From Oleiphilus messinensis (GTDB lineage: Bacteria > Pseudomonadota > Gammaproteobacteria > Pseudomonadales > Oleiphilaceae), in NCBI RefSeq assembly GCF_002162375.1, contig NZ_CP021425.1, forward strand, positions 4,791,001 to 4,855,000: DNA of 64,000 bases. The letters are read 5' to 3'. Made by a program: the position numbers and the translations under genes. Positions 26,998 to 36,459 of this stretch are shown here, piece by piece. The notes under the pieces were generated by a model that was given only the letters and a program-made list of their open reading frames with translations, was not told the DNA's origin and did not search any database. The first letter of the stretch is position 1. Each line of letters starts with the position of its first letter.

Positions 26998-27143
26998 CTG
27001 ACGAGCGGACAATTCACAAAAATTTATTCTTTTTATTCCCAACGCCCCAATTGAGGGCCAGCTTTGTTACCTTGCTTGCCCGGAGATTCCCATCAGCAGT
27101 ATACTGGAGATACAGCCTTTAAACGTTTGTTGGAGGTTATCCT

Positions 27144-27467
27144 ATGGCCACGATTAACGCAGATTCTGCGCCGCAATCCACGCCTCATGTTATCAAGCAC
27201 TTTGATAAACCCGTAATAATCACAGTCGTAAAACATTTTACCGACCACCATGTTTCCCGGCTTATTCAAATCAAAAGTGCCATGGCCGCCGGGGCTCGCC
27301 TGAGCGAACATGAAATTCAATTTCTTGAAGACGTGCACACAGACACACAAATAGCCAGAACGGCCATCAGTAACAACCCAGAATATCAAACTCTTTTTGC
27401 GAAAGTTATCCAACTTTATTCAGAAATAGCCGAGCTCGCGATTCAGAATGAATCTTCCCCCCCTTGA
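27144..27467 (+). CDS. Hypothetical protein, 107 aa
   Basis: A soluble helical protein starting MATINADSAPQ with GGAGG eight bases before the ATG. The middle contains a stretch KSAMAAGARLSEHEIQFLEDV and the end is acidic. No signal peptide, no membrane segment, no recognised domain. The antisense frame 27093-27413 is less likely to be coding because it lacks a binding site. It lies between the csp promoter and a secreted-protein gene. Confidence 0.6.
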   Translation: MATINADSAPQSTPHVIKHFDKPVIITVVKHFTDHHVSRLIQIKSAMAAGARLSEHEIQFLEDVHTDTQIARTAISNNPEYQTLFAKVIQLYSEIAELAIQNESSPP

Positions 27468-27659
27468 CCGCAGCTAAACCCCGACCAGATCCGAAGTTGG
27501 CCAAAAAAACAACATTACAGTTGTAAGTTATTTACCCAACACCTGAAAACAGATAGTATTGAGTAAAGCCTTTCTCTATGTTTTTCATAGATTTTTTTGA
27601 CAGCTCGCTCACTTTTTAAAAAAACAGTTGTTTCTCCGCTCATGGAGGAGGAAATACTC

Positions 27660-28109
27660 ATGATCCGTATTGGTACAATTGCACTACTTTCAACAATTTA
27701 CCTGACCAATGTTTCGGCAGAGGTTAAAACCTTAACGAATGAAGAGATGTCTTCGGTTGATGGGCAAATCATGTCTAACACGCCAAAAATCAATTTAGTC
27801 ATTGATAACGATTCGGACAATCAACAATCAGTGTTTCTTGTTTCCGGGTTGCTCTTGGCCAGTCAACAAGCACTCGCGGATGCCCTGCAGAGCGATCCAA
27901 ATGCGACTGAAGCACACGAACAGCTGGTCGCAGACCTTGAAGAGGTACTCAACGGTGGCTTAATCGGTGATGCTGAGCTGGGTTTACTGTTTGGCTTGTC
28001 CCCCTTGTCCTTTATTCCTCTGAGCCGTCAGGTGGGTGGCTTTGAATATAACCCTCAGGATATCAGTGTTCAGGGTGAGATGACGGTCCAGTTCAGGCTG
28101 GACGAATAA
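27660..28109 (+). CDS. Small secreted protein with DUF6160-like N-terminus
   Basis: 149 residues from the ATG at 27660, which follows a strong GGAGGAGGA; the frame start at 27597 is not supported. A signal peptide (IGTIALLSTIYLTNVSA) precedes the motif LTNEEMSSVDGQ, which resembles the LxxExLSxVxGQ start of mature DUF6160-type exported proteins of Pseudomonas relatives. The remainder is acidic and Leu-rich with an LGLLFGLSPLSFIPLS stretch and beta-rich end. Function unknown. The next gene follows after 13 bases. Confidence 0.6.
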   Translation: MIRIGTIALLSTIYLTNVSAEVKTLTNEEMSSVDGQIMSNTPKINLVIDNDSDNQQSVFLVSGLLLASQQALADALQSDPNATEAHEQLVADLEEVLNGGLIGDAELGLLFGLSPLSFIPLSRQVGGFEYNPQDISVQGEMTVQFRLDE

Positions 28110-28122
28110 AGCACTTACATAC

Positions 28123-29115
28123 ATGTCCGGAATGTCCGGAACAGCCATCAATGCCACTCGCGATGGCTTGTTTTCAGCGCTTCAACATTCACCGGCTGAG
28201 TCGCTGATTTATTTCCTGTGCTTACCCGTTTGTATCATTGCTTGCGGACGACGACCTGATTCAAGATTCACGTTTTTCGTCGTTGCAAGCCTCTGCCTTG
28301 TCAGCTTCAGCTTGAATTTGACCACACTTTCGGGTTTCATATTCAGCTTGCTGATGGCGACCAGCTGTTACATACACTTCCAGCCGATCCGCGCACATCG
28401 CTATTTCAAGCAGAAATCCATCAACGCTCACTCACTAAAACCCGGATATATCGCATTACTAAGGCCTCTGAACACCGCACTAATGATCGCCTTGGCAATT
28501 GCGCTGGTCGCCCATATCTTGCCGGGGTTTCCAAGGTGGGAGCCCTTCCCGCCAATGTCACTTTCTATCCAGTCTTTGGAATTCCAGCTGAAATTGAGCT
28601 TTGATACGGCGTTGGTGGCAATCTGCCTGCTTTGCTTCGGGCAAATGCAAAATCAACGCAGGCGAATTCCCTTTGAAAGACGATTTATCCTGGTTGTGAG
28701 CCTCGTAACCCTGTCCGTACTCAGTATCCTTGGCTATTTTCTCGGTCTTTTTGTATGGGATTACAAGCTTTCCCATGTACTCCCCATCTGGCTCGCAAAA
28801 AACCTGTTACTAACCTGCATCGCCGAAGAAGCTTTTTTTCGGGGCATCGTCCAGTTTGAAATTCAGGATCGACTCAAGCATAAATCATATGGATCGATTC
28901 TGAGCCTTGGCTTGACATCCGTACTCTTCGGGCTGGCCCATTTTGCTGGCGGGCCCAGATACATGCTCCTTGCCTCAATTGCAGGTTTTGCTTACGGTTA
29001 TGTCTACCAAAAAACAGGCCGAATTGAAGCCAGCATTGCGCTGCACTTGTTTGTGAACTTATTCCACTTTGTGTTCCTGAGCTACCCGATGCTGGTACCG
29101 GTAGAGATCCTATAG
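28123..29115 (+). CDS. CPBP family intramembrane glutamic endopeptidase
   Basis: A 330-residue membrane protein with about eight helices. The CPBP (Abi/CAAX-like) motifs are present: EEAFFRG (motif 1, Glu-Glu-x3-Arg), FGLAHF (motif 2 His) and HLFVNLFHF (motif 3, HxxxN). These glutamic intramembrane proteases cleave near or within membrane segments; in some bacteria they process peptides or confer bacteriocin immunity. The start at 28123 has no good binding site and a repeated ATGTCCGGA; coupling to the preceding gene 13 bases upstream is likely. Confidence 0.85.
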   Translation: MSGMSGTAINATRDGLFSALQHSPAESLIYFLCLPVCIIACGRRPDSRFTFFVVASLCLVSFSLNLTTLSGFIFSLLMATSCYIHFQPIRAHRYFKQKSINAHSLKPGYIALLRPLNTALMIALAIALVAHILPGFPRWEPFPPMSLSIQSLEFQLKLSFDTALVAICLLCFGQMQNQRRRIPFERRFILVVSLVTLSVLSILGYFLGLFVWDYKLSHVLPIWLAKNLLLTCIAEEAFFRGIVQFEIQDRLKHKSYGSILSLGLTSVLFGLAHFAGGPRYMLLASIAGFAYGYVYQKTGRIEASIALHLFVNLFHFVFLSYPMLVPVEIL

Positions 29116-29124
29116 GTGGAACCC

Positions 29125-29850
29125 CTAACGCCCCAGATTTGCCAGATGGCGCTCTCGAATTGCCTGTAGCGCGCCGGAATCACGCATTTTATTCAATACC
29201 CGGGTGACGCGGTCCAGCAATGGACGGTGTTTGACATGTAAGTAATGAAATAAAGCTTTGTGAGTTAATGGGGGCTCCAGAGCTTGAATATTGGACAAGC
29301 CCAGCTTTTGAATGCGGTACATCCCTTCTAAACGGGACGCGATTGCAACGGTATCAGGGGAATTCGATAGCGCGGCGAAAACGCGATCATATTCTGGAAG
29401 CGCTCTCACGTTCATGCCCGAAGTACCCTGTTCTGCGTACTTTATGCCCAATTTAATCAGTAATGGATAGGGCTTCAAACTTTCCCAGCCATTTATTTCG
29501 ATATTGAATTGAGACCAGGCAAGGGCTTCGAATCGATTAATTTCCACGGGTACGCGCATCAGGTTCCGATAGTTTTCGTCAATGCCTTCAATCCGATTGA
29601 CTTCACCGTCCAGCAGCCCACGGTTCGAAGAGTAGAGCGCCCGCTCTCCCGGCATAATTGAAAACTCGACATCAATGCCCAAGCGCTCATACGCTTTCTT
29701 GAGAATAACTGAAGAAAGCGTGGATTCACGGCCGTCCAACAGCGCAAAAGTCAGTTTGGAAACAGGCCCAGGCCGCGTATCTTTAACATCATCGGCCAGA
29801 ACCAAGGGCGTTGCAGCTAAAATAAGCCAACTTGAGAAGATAAATCTCAT
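29125..29850 (-). CDS. Periplasmic solute-binding (PBP2, family 3-like) protein
   Basis: About 241 residues. The ATG at 29850 gives a clean signal peptide (MRFIFSSWLILAATPLVLA|DD); the start at 29883 adds a hydrophobic stretch. The mature protein has the alternating alpha/beta look of SBP_bac_3 proteins, with ILKKAYERLGIDVEF and YHYL-like C-terminal lobe ending ALQAIRERHL. No transporter genes adjoin, so it is an orphan binding protein, perhaps a signalling or lost-transporter component. Convergent with the CPBP gene with nine bases between. Its promoter region has a triple 18-bp repeat. Confidence 0.75.
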   Translation of the reverse strand: MRFIFSSWLILAATPLVLADDVKDTRPGPVSKLTFALLDGRESTLSSVILKKAYERLGIDVEFSIMPGERALYSSNRGLLDGEVNRIEGIDENYRNLMRVPVEINRFEALAWSQFNIEINGWESLKPYPLLIKLGIKYAEQGTSGMNVRALPEYDRVFAALSNSPDTVAIASRLEGMYRIQKLGLSNIQALEPPLTHKALFHYLHVKHRPLLDRVTRVLNKMRDSGALQAIRERHLANLGR

Positions 29851-29893
29851 TATCATTGCCAATAAGGCCCAAATGAAGAACATAGATTTCTTA

Positions 29894-29947
29894 ATATTGT
29901 AGTTTGCCCCTATATTGTAGTTTGCCCCTATATTGTAGTTTGCCCCT
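29894..29947. repeat. Three tandem copies of an 18-bp repeat
   Basis: ATATTGTAGTTTGCCCCT is repeated three times without mismatch just upstream of the binding-protein gene. On the minus strand each copy contains TACAAT, a near-consensus -10 element, so three possible promoters are spaced 18 bases apart. Copy number could vary by slippage and tune expression. Confidence 0.9.
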
Positions 29948-30112
29948 GAAAAATTAACACACCAAGCGCAATATTGAGAAAGGCGAATGGAAGTCGATAA
30001 CCACTAACTGCGAACATCATCAGTCTGGATTGCGCTACCCCATACATTGCTACCTCCCAAACGCCTCTTCCAAAATACCGGTATCAGGCTATTTCAAACA
30101 ACTCTGATTGCT

Positions 30113-30802
30113 TTATTTCAAACAAATGGAACCCTGCATCTCAAACTCGGCATTAATGACGGGTGCAGGCGGCATACCGTATACCAGCGCTGTGGCGCTG
30201 ATCCGGCCGACGGCTGAACGCCCACCGGTTGCATCGAGTACATTGAACTCTTCAGCATCCAAAGTAAAAAAGGGTGCATGAGACAAATCCAACGTAAAAC
30301 GATCATCCATCACCAATTCAAGCGTAAACGGCTCACCATTCTTTTCCCCCTGCATATTCATAATCGTCATCGCGGCACCGGATATGAACGGCTTGCCGGC
30401 TCCGGTAATACCGGTCATAAACAACGATGTTAAATCTATTGCACCGGCTTCTGGAAAAAAGCGCTGCGCAGACTCCGTGAATCCTCCATCGATGTATACA
30501 ACAGAGCCGTCCGAGAATGTTAATGTACCATCCAGACTTTTGCCCGACAGACAGGTTCCTGGAACAGCAGGAAACGCAAACGTTGTTCCGTAAGCATGTT
30601 TATCGACTTGCTTGCGCAAATCCGAATTCTGCAACAAGGGACAACCAAAGAATTTCGAGGAAACCAGAGCGGTCATATCAATTGCCACCGGTTCATAATT
30701 TTTGGGACAGCTCTGAATGGATGTTGGTGATGCGAATACAACAGTCGCAGGCAACGCGACAACGATCGAAACAAGTGTCGATGCAGCGGTTTTTTTAAAC
30801 AT
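30113..30802 (-). CDS. Secreted protein of unknown function, 229 aa
   Basis: A signal peptide (LVSIVVALPATVVFA|SP) is followed by a beta-rich mature domain with Cys residues at PTSIQSC, FFGC, PGTC and a final SIC, likely two disulphides. Segments such as LDGTLTFSDGSVVYIDGG and EFEMQGSICLK suggest a lipocalin-like or beta-barrel fold, not recognised as a named family. No close neighbour on the same strand. Identical TACCGGTATCA words lie about 20 bases behind the stop and about 105 before the start. Confidence 0.7.
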   Translation of the reverse strand: MFKKTAASTLVSIVVALPATVVFASPTSIQSCPKNYEPVAIDMTALVSSKFFGCPLLQNSDLRKQVDKHAYGTTFAFPAVPGTCLSGKSLDGTLTFSDGSVVYIDGGFTESAQRFFPEAGAIDLTSLFMTGITGAGKPFISGAAMTIMNMQGEKNGEPFTLELVMDDRFTLDLSHAPFFTLDAEEFNVLDATGGRSAVGRISATALVYGMPPAPVINAEFEMQGSICLK

Positions 30803-31230
30803 GATAATTTCCTTATACGTGCAATGTGAGTAATCCGAAGCGAATCTCGCTTCAGGTCACCTGATGATCCAATCTTGGTGATCCAATACGGCGGAATTTG
30901 GAGTACTACCGGTATCACCCAACTATCAGGCAACTATCAGGCAACTATCAGGCAACTTCGCAAGTATAGAGCCCCGCTGCCAGCACCCTTCCGAAAGCTA
31001 CAAAAACAAATATTTCTCTACACTTCAGTTACATTCCAGCAAGTATATGAACACATTGAACATTTTTAACCGGCAACCTCAAATAGAGCAGGCCGAAAAA
31101 GCGCGACTAAATCCATAAAATTGGAAAACACTAACATTGTCGTCGGATCGAATACTGTTTAAGCTGGAATATTAACGATACCATTGAGCTACGATGCGCG
31201 ATGTAGCAACAAAAACCCAGGCGACTATTA
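30803..31230. other. Gene-free stretch with 11-bp tandem repeats
   Basis: This 428-base intergenic region between divergent genes is AT-rich. CAACTATCAGG is repeated three times perfectly at 30920-30952, followed by a partial copy. The region must hold both promoters, but I could not pick convincing -35/-10 pairs, and I see no ORF with a ribosome binding site. Confidence 0.7.
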
Positions 31231-31755
31231 ATGTTGAAACGACTTAAACGCTCAGTAATTAATCGACCCACGATCAATCTATCCGTCGTATTGTCCACCG
31301 TATTGCTAACGAACGCTTCAACCGTTTTCGCGAATGAAGCGACCGAAGATCAACATACCCCATTACTTTCCGAGAACACTCAGCTGACAGTTTACAAAAC
31401 AGAGAGTTGTGGTTGCTGTAACGACTGGATTAAACACATGGAAAACCATGGCTTTGAGGTGACGGCACACAATCGCAATGATTTGAGTGCGATAAAGCAG
31501 GCTGCAGGGCTGACACCTAAACTGGCGTCCTGCCACACCGCATTTGTCGGGGGCTATGTAATAGAAGGCCACGTACCGGCACAAGATGTCATCGAGTTAT
31601 TGAAACAACAGCCGGACATGAAAGGCCTTACGGTACCGGGTATGCCCGCAGGAGCAAACGTACCCGGTATGGAGGTGTCTGACGATAATGCCACTTTCGA
31701 TGTACTGGGCTTTCGTGCCAATGGCACGGTCAGACGCTGGAATCACTACGAATAA
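31231..31755 (+). CDS. DUF411 (CopG-like) metal-binding protein
   Basis: A 174-residue periplasmic protein with an N-terminal signal (VVLSTVLLTNASTVFA). The DUF411 core starts LTVYKTESCGCCNDWIKHMENHGF, a thioredoxin-like fold with a CGCC metal site, and continues LASCHTAFVGGYVIEGHVPA, with a His in GHVPA. Homologues such as Vibrio CopG take part in copper tolerance. Here it stands alone, so copper is an inference. A C-terminal segment after the DUF411 core (ANVPGMEVSDD) is within family range. Confidence 0.88.
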   Translation: MLKRLKRSVINRPTINLSVVLSTVLLTNASTVFANEATEDQHTPLLSENTQLTVYKTESCGCCNDWIKHMENHGFEVTAHNRNDLSAIKQAAGLTPKLASCHTAFVGGYVIEGHVPAQDVIELLKQQPDMKGLTVPGMPAGANVPGMEVSDDNATFDVLGFRANGTVRRWNHYE

Positions 31756-31799
31756 TCACCCGGCAAGGTGAAATGCTTAGTGATGCCGAGGGACAGGAC

Positions 31800-32810
31800 T
31801 CAACCAAACTCGGCAATAAAACTCTCGACTTTATCGACCATTTTAGGCGATCCAACAATCAACGGGCAACGCTGATGAAGTTGGGTCGGTTCAATATCGA
31901 GAATACGCTGCCCCGGATTCGCAATCGCTTTACCGCCCGCCTGTTCAATCAGAAATGCCATTGGGTTGCACTCATAGAGCAGTCGGAGCTTACCATTCGG
32001 GTAGCGACTTGAAGTGGGGTACAGGTATATCCCGCCTTTAATCAGGTTACGATGAAAATCTGAAACCAAAGAACCGATATAGCGAGAGGTATAAGGGCGT
32101 TTCGTGGCCTGATCCTCTTCCTGACAGTACTTGATGTATTTTTTTACACCTTCAGGAAAGTGCACATAGTTACCTTCGTTGATCGAATAAATCGTGCCAT
32201 CTTCCGGAATGTGCAGATTTGGATGGGACAAACAGAACACGCCGATGGTCGGGTCATAGGTGAATCCATTAACACCATTACCCGTGGTGTACACCAGCAT
32301 CGTTGAAGACCCATAAATCACATACCCTGCAGCCACTTGTTTGTTGCCAGGCTGCAAAAAGTCTTCTTCCGTAACATGGCTGCCAAGCGGGGAAACACGA
32401 TGATAAACAGAAAAAATTGTCCCCACCGACACATTCACGTCAATATTGGAGGATCCGTCCAGCGGATCGATAAGCACGACATATTTGCCTTCGAGGTTTT
32501 TGGTCTCTTCAAATTTTACGAACTGCTCCTCTTCTTCTGAAGCAATCCCGCAAATCACGCCACGCTGAGCCAGTGCATTTTTAAACCGTTCATTGGCATA
32601 AACATCAAGTTTTTGCTGCTGCTCTCCCTGAACATTTTCACTCCCTACAGCCCCCGTTAAATCCGCCAGCCCGGCTTTATTGATTTCTCGATGAAGGATC
32701 TTTGCAGCCAGACGGATGGATGAAAAGAGGGACGTAAGTTCACCACTTGCATCCGGATAATCCATTTGCCGGTCAATAATAAACTCACCCAGGGTTTTTA
32801 TGATTTCCAT
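31800..32810 (-). CDS. fbp: Fructose-1,6-bisphosphatase class 1
   Basis: Full length at 336 residues. Hydrolyses fructose-1,6-bisphosphate in gluconeogenesis. Diagnostic stretches are GIASEEEEQ, the metal site [31 protein letters not shown], the substrate region [18 protein letters not shown] and [17 protein letters not shown]. Convergent with the DUF411 gene. It begins 117 bases after the propeller-like gene stop and probably has its own promoter there. Confidence 0.97.
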   Translation of the reverse strand: MEIIKTLGEFIIDRQMDYPDASGELTSLFSSIRLAAKILHREINKAGLADLTGAVGSENVQGEQQQKLDVYANERFKNALAQRGVICGIASEEEEQFVKFEETKNLEGKYVVLIDPLDGSSNIDVNVSVGTIFSVYHRVSPLGSHVTEEDFLQPGNKQVAAGYVIYGSSTMLVYTTGNGVNGFTYDPTIGVFCLSHPNLHIPEDGTIYSINEGNYVHFPEGVKKYIKYCQEEDQATKRPYTSRYIGSLVSDFHRNLIKGGIYLYPTSSRYPNGKLRLLYECNPMAFLIEQAGGKAIANPGQRILDIEPTQLHQRCPLIVGSPKMVDKVESFIAEFG

Positions 32811-32927
32811 ACGATACTCTTTTGTGCTCGTTTGAATGACGTGAGCGCAATTGTGCGCGATTTGACGTTCTTTACATGGGAATCAAGTTTAACCCATGCA
32901 GCCATGAACGAAAATAGAGAAACTCAG

Positions 32928-34058
32928 CTAATCCGGGACAGTCTGACCAATTGTCGGTTTAATTACAGCAGAATTCGAACCTGGCGATAATCTCGCCCAC
33001 TGCAAATGATAAAGATGCTTTTGGTTAAATCCGCGTTTCAACTCAAGTCGCTCCAGGTCAAGCAACATGATTCCCCTGGAGTCAGTGTACGCCAGGAGCT
33101 TACCATCGCGGCTAATATCCCGATCACGAACCGCACTGGTTTTAATTGGCAATTTCTGTAACTCACCCCGGCCAGCGTGCACCCGCCACCACTCAAGGTG
33201 CTGTGAGCGCTCCCCCGGATGAGCCTGAGCCTCTGGAACAAACCAATTCAGCAGCGGCTTGACTCGCTGCCAAACACTGTGGTGCACCGATTTGTGCTGC
33301 TCGAACGCCAGGAAATAAATCCACGGCGATGACCCTTCAGCAACCAGCTCACCAATGGGTGCGAGCTGCTCATGAATCCGCACTGGAGGTGCATTCAATT
33401 TCGGATTCAGGGTCATCAGGGAAGACCGCCCTTGATCTTCATCTCGATAAACAAATGCGATAGATTCCGATACGTGTGAGGGCGCAATGCGATTTTCAGG
33501 GGAACTTTCGCTCTGCCACGGCTGACCAGTCGTAACACGCACTGGACTAGTCGCATTGTTGGAAATCAGCTCTACGAGCCCCGTTTCAATGTCCAGGCGC
33601 AGCAAACGAATATTGCGATCCGCTCGCCCATTGATGGCATTTAACTCTGCGCTGACGTAGTAAATATACCGAGCGGACTGAGACCAAAGCGGAGCAAAAT
33701 GGTACTCAACTCCTTTTGCTGGCAGGGTGACTTGCTCCAGCCTGACGGTGTCCTGCTGATAATCCAGAATGTAGATCCCCTGACTCTGGTGCTTCGATTT
33801 ATCCCCTTGATAGGCGATTGCGAGCCTCGACTGTTCAGGGTGGTGGTCCATCTGATAGAAATGCTGTTCAGGCCCCAATTTGAGTAACTGACGTCGTTCG
33901 GAACGGTCACCTCCAAGCTTGAGCCAAACCAGTTTGGCCTCCACCCCCGAAGCATCCAGAACGACAACAGCCTCTGTACTATTTACAGCAGAAGCATTAA
34001 CAACCCACGCGCACCACAGCAACAATACCGATACCCAGTACCGTGCCACAAGCATCAA
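32928..34058 (-). CDS. Exported beta-propeller-like (TolB/PD40-type) protein
   Basis: A 376-residue protein with a signal peptide (VSVLLLWCAWVVNASA). The body shows repeated segments of the form (Q/S)xxRIAYxxxxxGxx IYxLDxxxxxxxLT, e.g. HHPEQSRLAIAYQGD, SQSARYIYYVSAEL, RDISRDGKLLAYTDSRGIML, as in TolB-like WD40/PD40 propellers; I count at least four blades. Its start overlaps the stop of the YHYH gene by four bases, so the two are made together and probably work together outside the cytoplasm. Function unknown. Confidence 0.7.
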   Translation of the reverse strand: MMLVARYWVSVLLLWCAWVVNASAVNSTEAVVVLDASGVEAKLVWLKLGGDRSERRQLLKLGPEQHFYQMDHHPEQSRLAIAYQGDKSKHQSQGIYILDYQQDTVRLEQVTLPAKGVEYHFAPLWSQSARYIYYVSAELNAINGRADRNIRLLRLDIETGLVELISNNATSPVRVTTGQPWQSESSPENRIAPSHVSESIAFVYRDEDQGRSSLMTLNPKLNAPPVRIHEQLAPIGELVAEGSSPWIYFLAFEQHKSVHHSVWQRVKPLLNWFVPEAQAHPGERSQHLEWWRVHAGRGELQKLPIKTSAVRDRDISRDGKLLAYTDSRGIMLLDLERLELKRGFNQKHLYHLQWARLSPGSNSAVIKPTIGQTVPD

Positions 34059-36376
34059 TCTGTGAGCTCAGGTGATTGGTAATTCGGCACATTAAACACC
34101 GCGCCTCCTAAACATTCTGGCAACGGCGGAATTTCTTTAGGGCCCGGGTTGGAGGTCACAACCTCCACCTTGAGTGCATGATAGTGATAAATACCATCAG
34201 GAAATTCAGCGGTGGCACTCGTATGCCCGTTACAGTCGTCCAGGCTTGCACGATCATAACCGTCCGTACCATAGATCGGGAAACCATCCGCCATCATGCC
34301 AATCGGTGCCGCATGCCCTGTTGCACTATCGACCTGTAGCGCATAGTCCGGCAGGCAATCTGCAGCCGAATTCGCTTCAAGCGTGTGGGTATGAAGTCCG
34401 TCGTTGACCGGATAGGTTGGATCTCCGTGATAATGATAAGGCGCACCTTCAAACCCTGAATGCCCGTTACAATCGTCCAGAACCTCCCAACCGGTAGGAT
34501 AGTCATTGGTCACCGCATAACCTGCACTGAACTGCACAGGTGCCGTTGGCGTTTCGAAGGTCGCGCCCGAAATGGCGATGCCACTGTGATCATCCGGATT
34601 AAGTGTCCGCGAGCCGTTGGAACTGATTTCAGGATTGAGCGGGACGATAAAAGCTCTGACGTTTGCTTCAATTGGGTAACAGGTCCCACCCTCTTCAGCG
34701 GGCCCGTTATTCGGGTCGTCGAAACAAATATCAGGCGTGTTCGTATTGTCGCGGGTTGTATAGTCATAATCGTAGGTGGATGGTACTCCATTGCTTTGCA
34801 GGAGAGACGCATCAACAATGCCATCGTGTTGCCAATCAATAAAGGCTACATGGACGAAGGGTCGAGCCAGGACATCAGGATTTATTTCTGCGCCAAAGCG
34901 CGCACTGGAAAACCAGTCTGCCACGGTTACGGCATCAACCAAGGTCGCACTGCTGGCAACAGTTGCGCTGGTCGTCCCCTCCAAACCTGTACCAGCCATC
35001 CGCTCTGGTTCAGGGTAGTGAGGCAGATGCCAGAGCTTACCCATCAAGCACTCCGGCAACGGTGCCAATGTGCCGCCTGCGGCGCTGACGGCATCGGCAC
35101 TGAGCGCGTGATAGTGATAAATACCATCGGTAAATTCAGGCGTTGCCGTGGTATGCCCGTTACAAGCATCGAGTGTCGAGTTTGCGTAGCCATCCGTTCC
35201 GTAAATCGGAAAGCCATCTGCCATAAAGCCAATCAAATTTCCGTGTCCCGACGATTCCGATACGGTCAGGGTATACTCCGGCAAACAATTATTCGCACCG
35301 GTTGCACGCTGGGTATGGCTATGTTGTCCGTCAGTATCCGGATACGTCGGATCGCCATGATAATGATAGGGAGCGCCTCCGGTGCCCGCATGACCATTAC
35401 AGTCATCCAATACTTCCCACCCCTCGGGATAGGCATTCAAAACAGCATAGCCTTCGGATTGCTGCACCGGTGCCACAGGCGTTTCGAAGGTCGCACCCGA
35501 GATCGCCATGCCACTGTGATCGCCCGTTCCAATCGGGGTCGCCGTTGTGGTCAAGACAGGCTTTAACGGAATCACAAATGCTCTGGCATTGGCTTCAACC
35601 TGATAACAGGCACCACCTGCTGATTCCGGGCCGTTACTTGGATCATCAAAGCAAATATTACTGATATTCGCGTTGTTGCTGGTGGTATGATCGTAATCAT
35701 AGGTGGACGGTATCCCGTTGGATTGCAACAAGCTGGCGTCCATCACACCGTCATCGTCGTAATCAATAAACTGGACATGAACGTATGGCCGGGCATCTTT
35801 GGGGGGCATTGTCGAAGCAGGAAAACGTGCAGCACTGAAAGTACTGGTAATCAGGTCTGAAGAGACAGAAAAGCTCGTTTCAGAGTGGGTGTCCGCAGTG
35901 GACGATTTATCAGTTGTATCTAACGCAACTTGCATTGATGCAGGACTCACAGGCAATGACACACCACCGAATGCGGCAAATCCCAATGCGGTGAGCGTCA
36001 GGGTGGCGGAGCCATCTGCAAACGATAGCGTGGTTGGCTGATTGAGTCCGAGAAAATCAAGCGAGCCACGATTATCTGAGCTCACCTGAATTCGAGTCCC
36101 CGCAATAGAGAACTGGTATTCTGCAAGACTGCCCGGCAATTCAACGCGTTCGACATTCCCATCGATTTGCAAATGGGGTGACCCCGAAACCAAAACGGTT
36201 TCCAAACCTCGAGCCCCGTAGATATTGCTATCGCTAATCACGCTGTACCGCTCGTCGCTGGACAAAAAGGCATTGTTTCCGTCTATTTCAGCGGCTTTTA
36301 GGCTCACGACACAGAACACCGAACACAGCCCTGCGACCCCTTTAAGCATCCCGCTCTGCACATGCTTGCTCATCAC
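34055..36376 (-). CDS. Exported protein with two tandem YHYH domains
   Basis: A 773-residue secreted protein. After a signal (VAGLCSVFCVVSLKAAEI) and a beta-rich N-terminal part come two highly similar modules of about 290 residues, each starting (R)P(Y/F)VHV.FIDxxxDGxxDASLLQSNG and containing GxAISGATFETP, VLDDCNGH, the double signature APYHYHGDPTYP and DGIYHYHAL, and GFPIYGTDGY. The YHYH family (PF14240 type) is common in marine bacteria, and the motif has been suggested to bind a metal. Coupled by a 4-bp overlap to a propeller-like protein. The two modules point to an internal duplication. Confidence 0.85.
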   Translation of the reverse strand: MMSKHVQSGMLKGVAGLCSVFCVVSLKAAEIDGNNAFLSSDERYSVISDSNIYGARGLETVLVSGSPHLQIDGNVERVELPGSLAEYQFSIAGTRIQVSSDNRGSLDFLGLNQPTTLSFADGSATLTLTALGFAAFGGVSLPVSPASMQVALDTTDKSSTADTHSETSFSVSSDLITSTFSAARFPASTMPPKDARPYVHVQFIDYDDDGVMDASLLQSNGIPSTYDYDHTTSNNANISNICFDDPSNGPESAGGACYQVEANARAFVIPLKPVLTTTATPIGTGDHSGMAISGATFETPVAPVQQSEGYAVLNAYPEGWEVLDDCNGHAGTGGAPYHYHGDPTYPDTDGQHSHTQRATGANNCLPEYTLTVSESSGHGNLIGFMADGFPIYGTDGYANSTLDACNGHTTATPEFTDGIYHYHALSADAVSAAGGTLAPLPECLMGKLWHLPHYPEPERMAGTGLEGTTSATVASSATLVDAVTVADWFSSARFGAEINPDVLARPFVHVAFIDWQHDGIVDASLLQSNGVPSTYDYDYTTRDNTNTPDICFDDPNNGPAEEGGTCYPIEANVRAFIVPLNPEISSNGSRTLNPDDHSGIAISGATFETPTAPVQFSAGYAVTNDYPTGWEVLDDCNGHSGFEGAPYHYHGDPTYPVNDGLHTHTLEANSAADCLPDYALQVDSATGHAAPIGMMADGFPIYGTDGYDRASLDDCNGHTSATAEFPDGIYHYHALKVEVVTSNPGPKEIPPLPECLGGAVFNVPNYQSPELTD

Positions 36377-36439
36377 GCCCGTACTCCCCCATTTTTCGAT
36401 CTATGGAAGAAACTATAGTCCACTCTGGGCATTACACGG

Positions 36440-36459
36440 AAAAGTACTACACAGAAGTA
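36440..36459 (-). terminator. Weak hairpin between RND operon and YHYH gene
   Basis: On the minus strand AGTACT repeats (self-complementary, seven bases between them) can fold just after the RND stop and are followed by TTTTCC. The short stem makes termination doubtful; readthrough into the YHYH gene is possible. Confidence 0.25.

Noticed and set aside
27093-27413. Minus-strand frame opposite the 107-residue gene
   Set aside because: The plus-strand gene has GGAGG at proper spacing; the minus frame has none and ends in the csp upstream region.
29894-29947. CRISPR array
   Set aside because: The three 18-bp units are directly abutting with no spacers, so this is a tandem repeat. I saw no array of repeats with unique spacers in the window.
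34460-35566. A 368-codon open frame on the plus strand inside the YHYH gene
   Set aside because: It mirrors the repetitive minus-strand YHYH modules, has a composition rich in Arg, Cys and Ile typical of antisense frames, lacks a ribosome binding site, and the minus-strand gene has clear domains.
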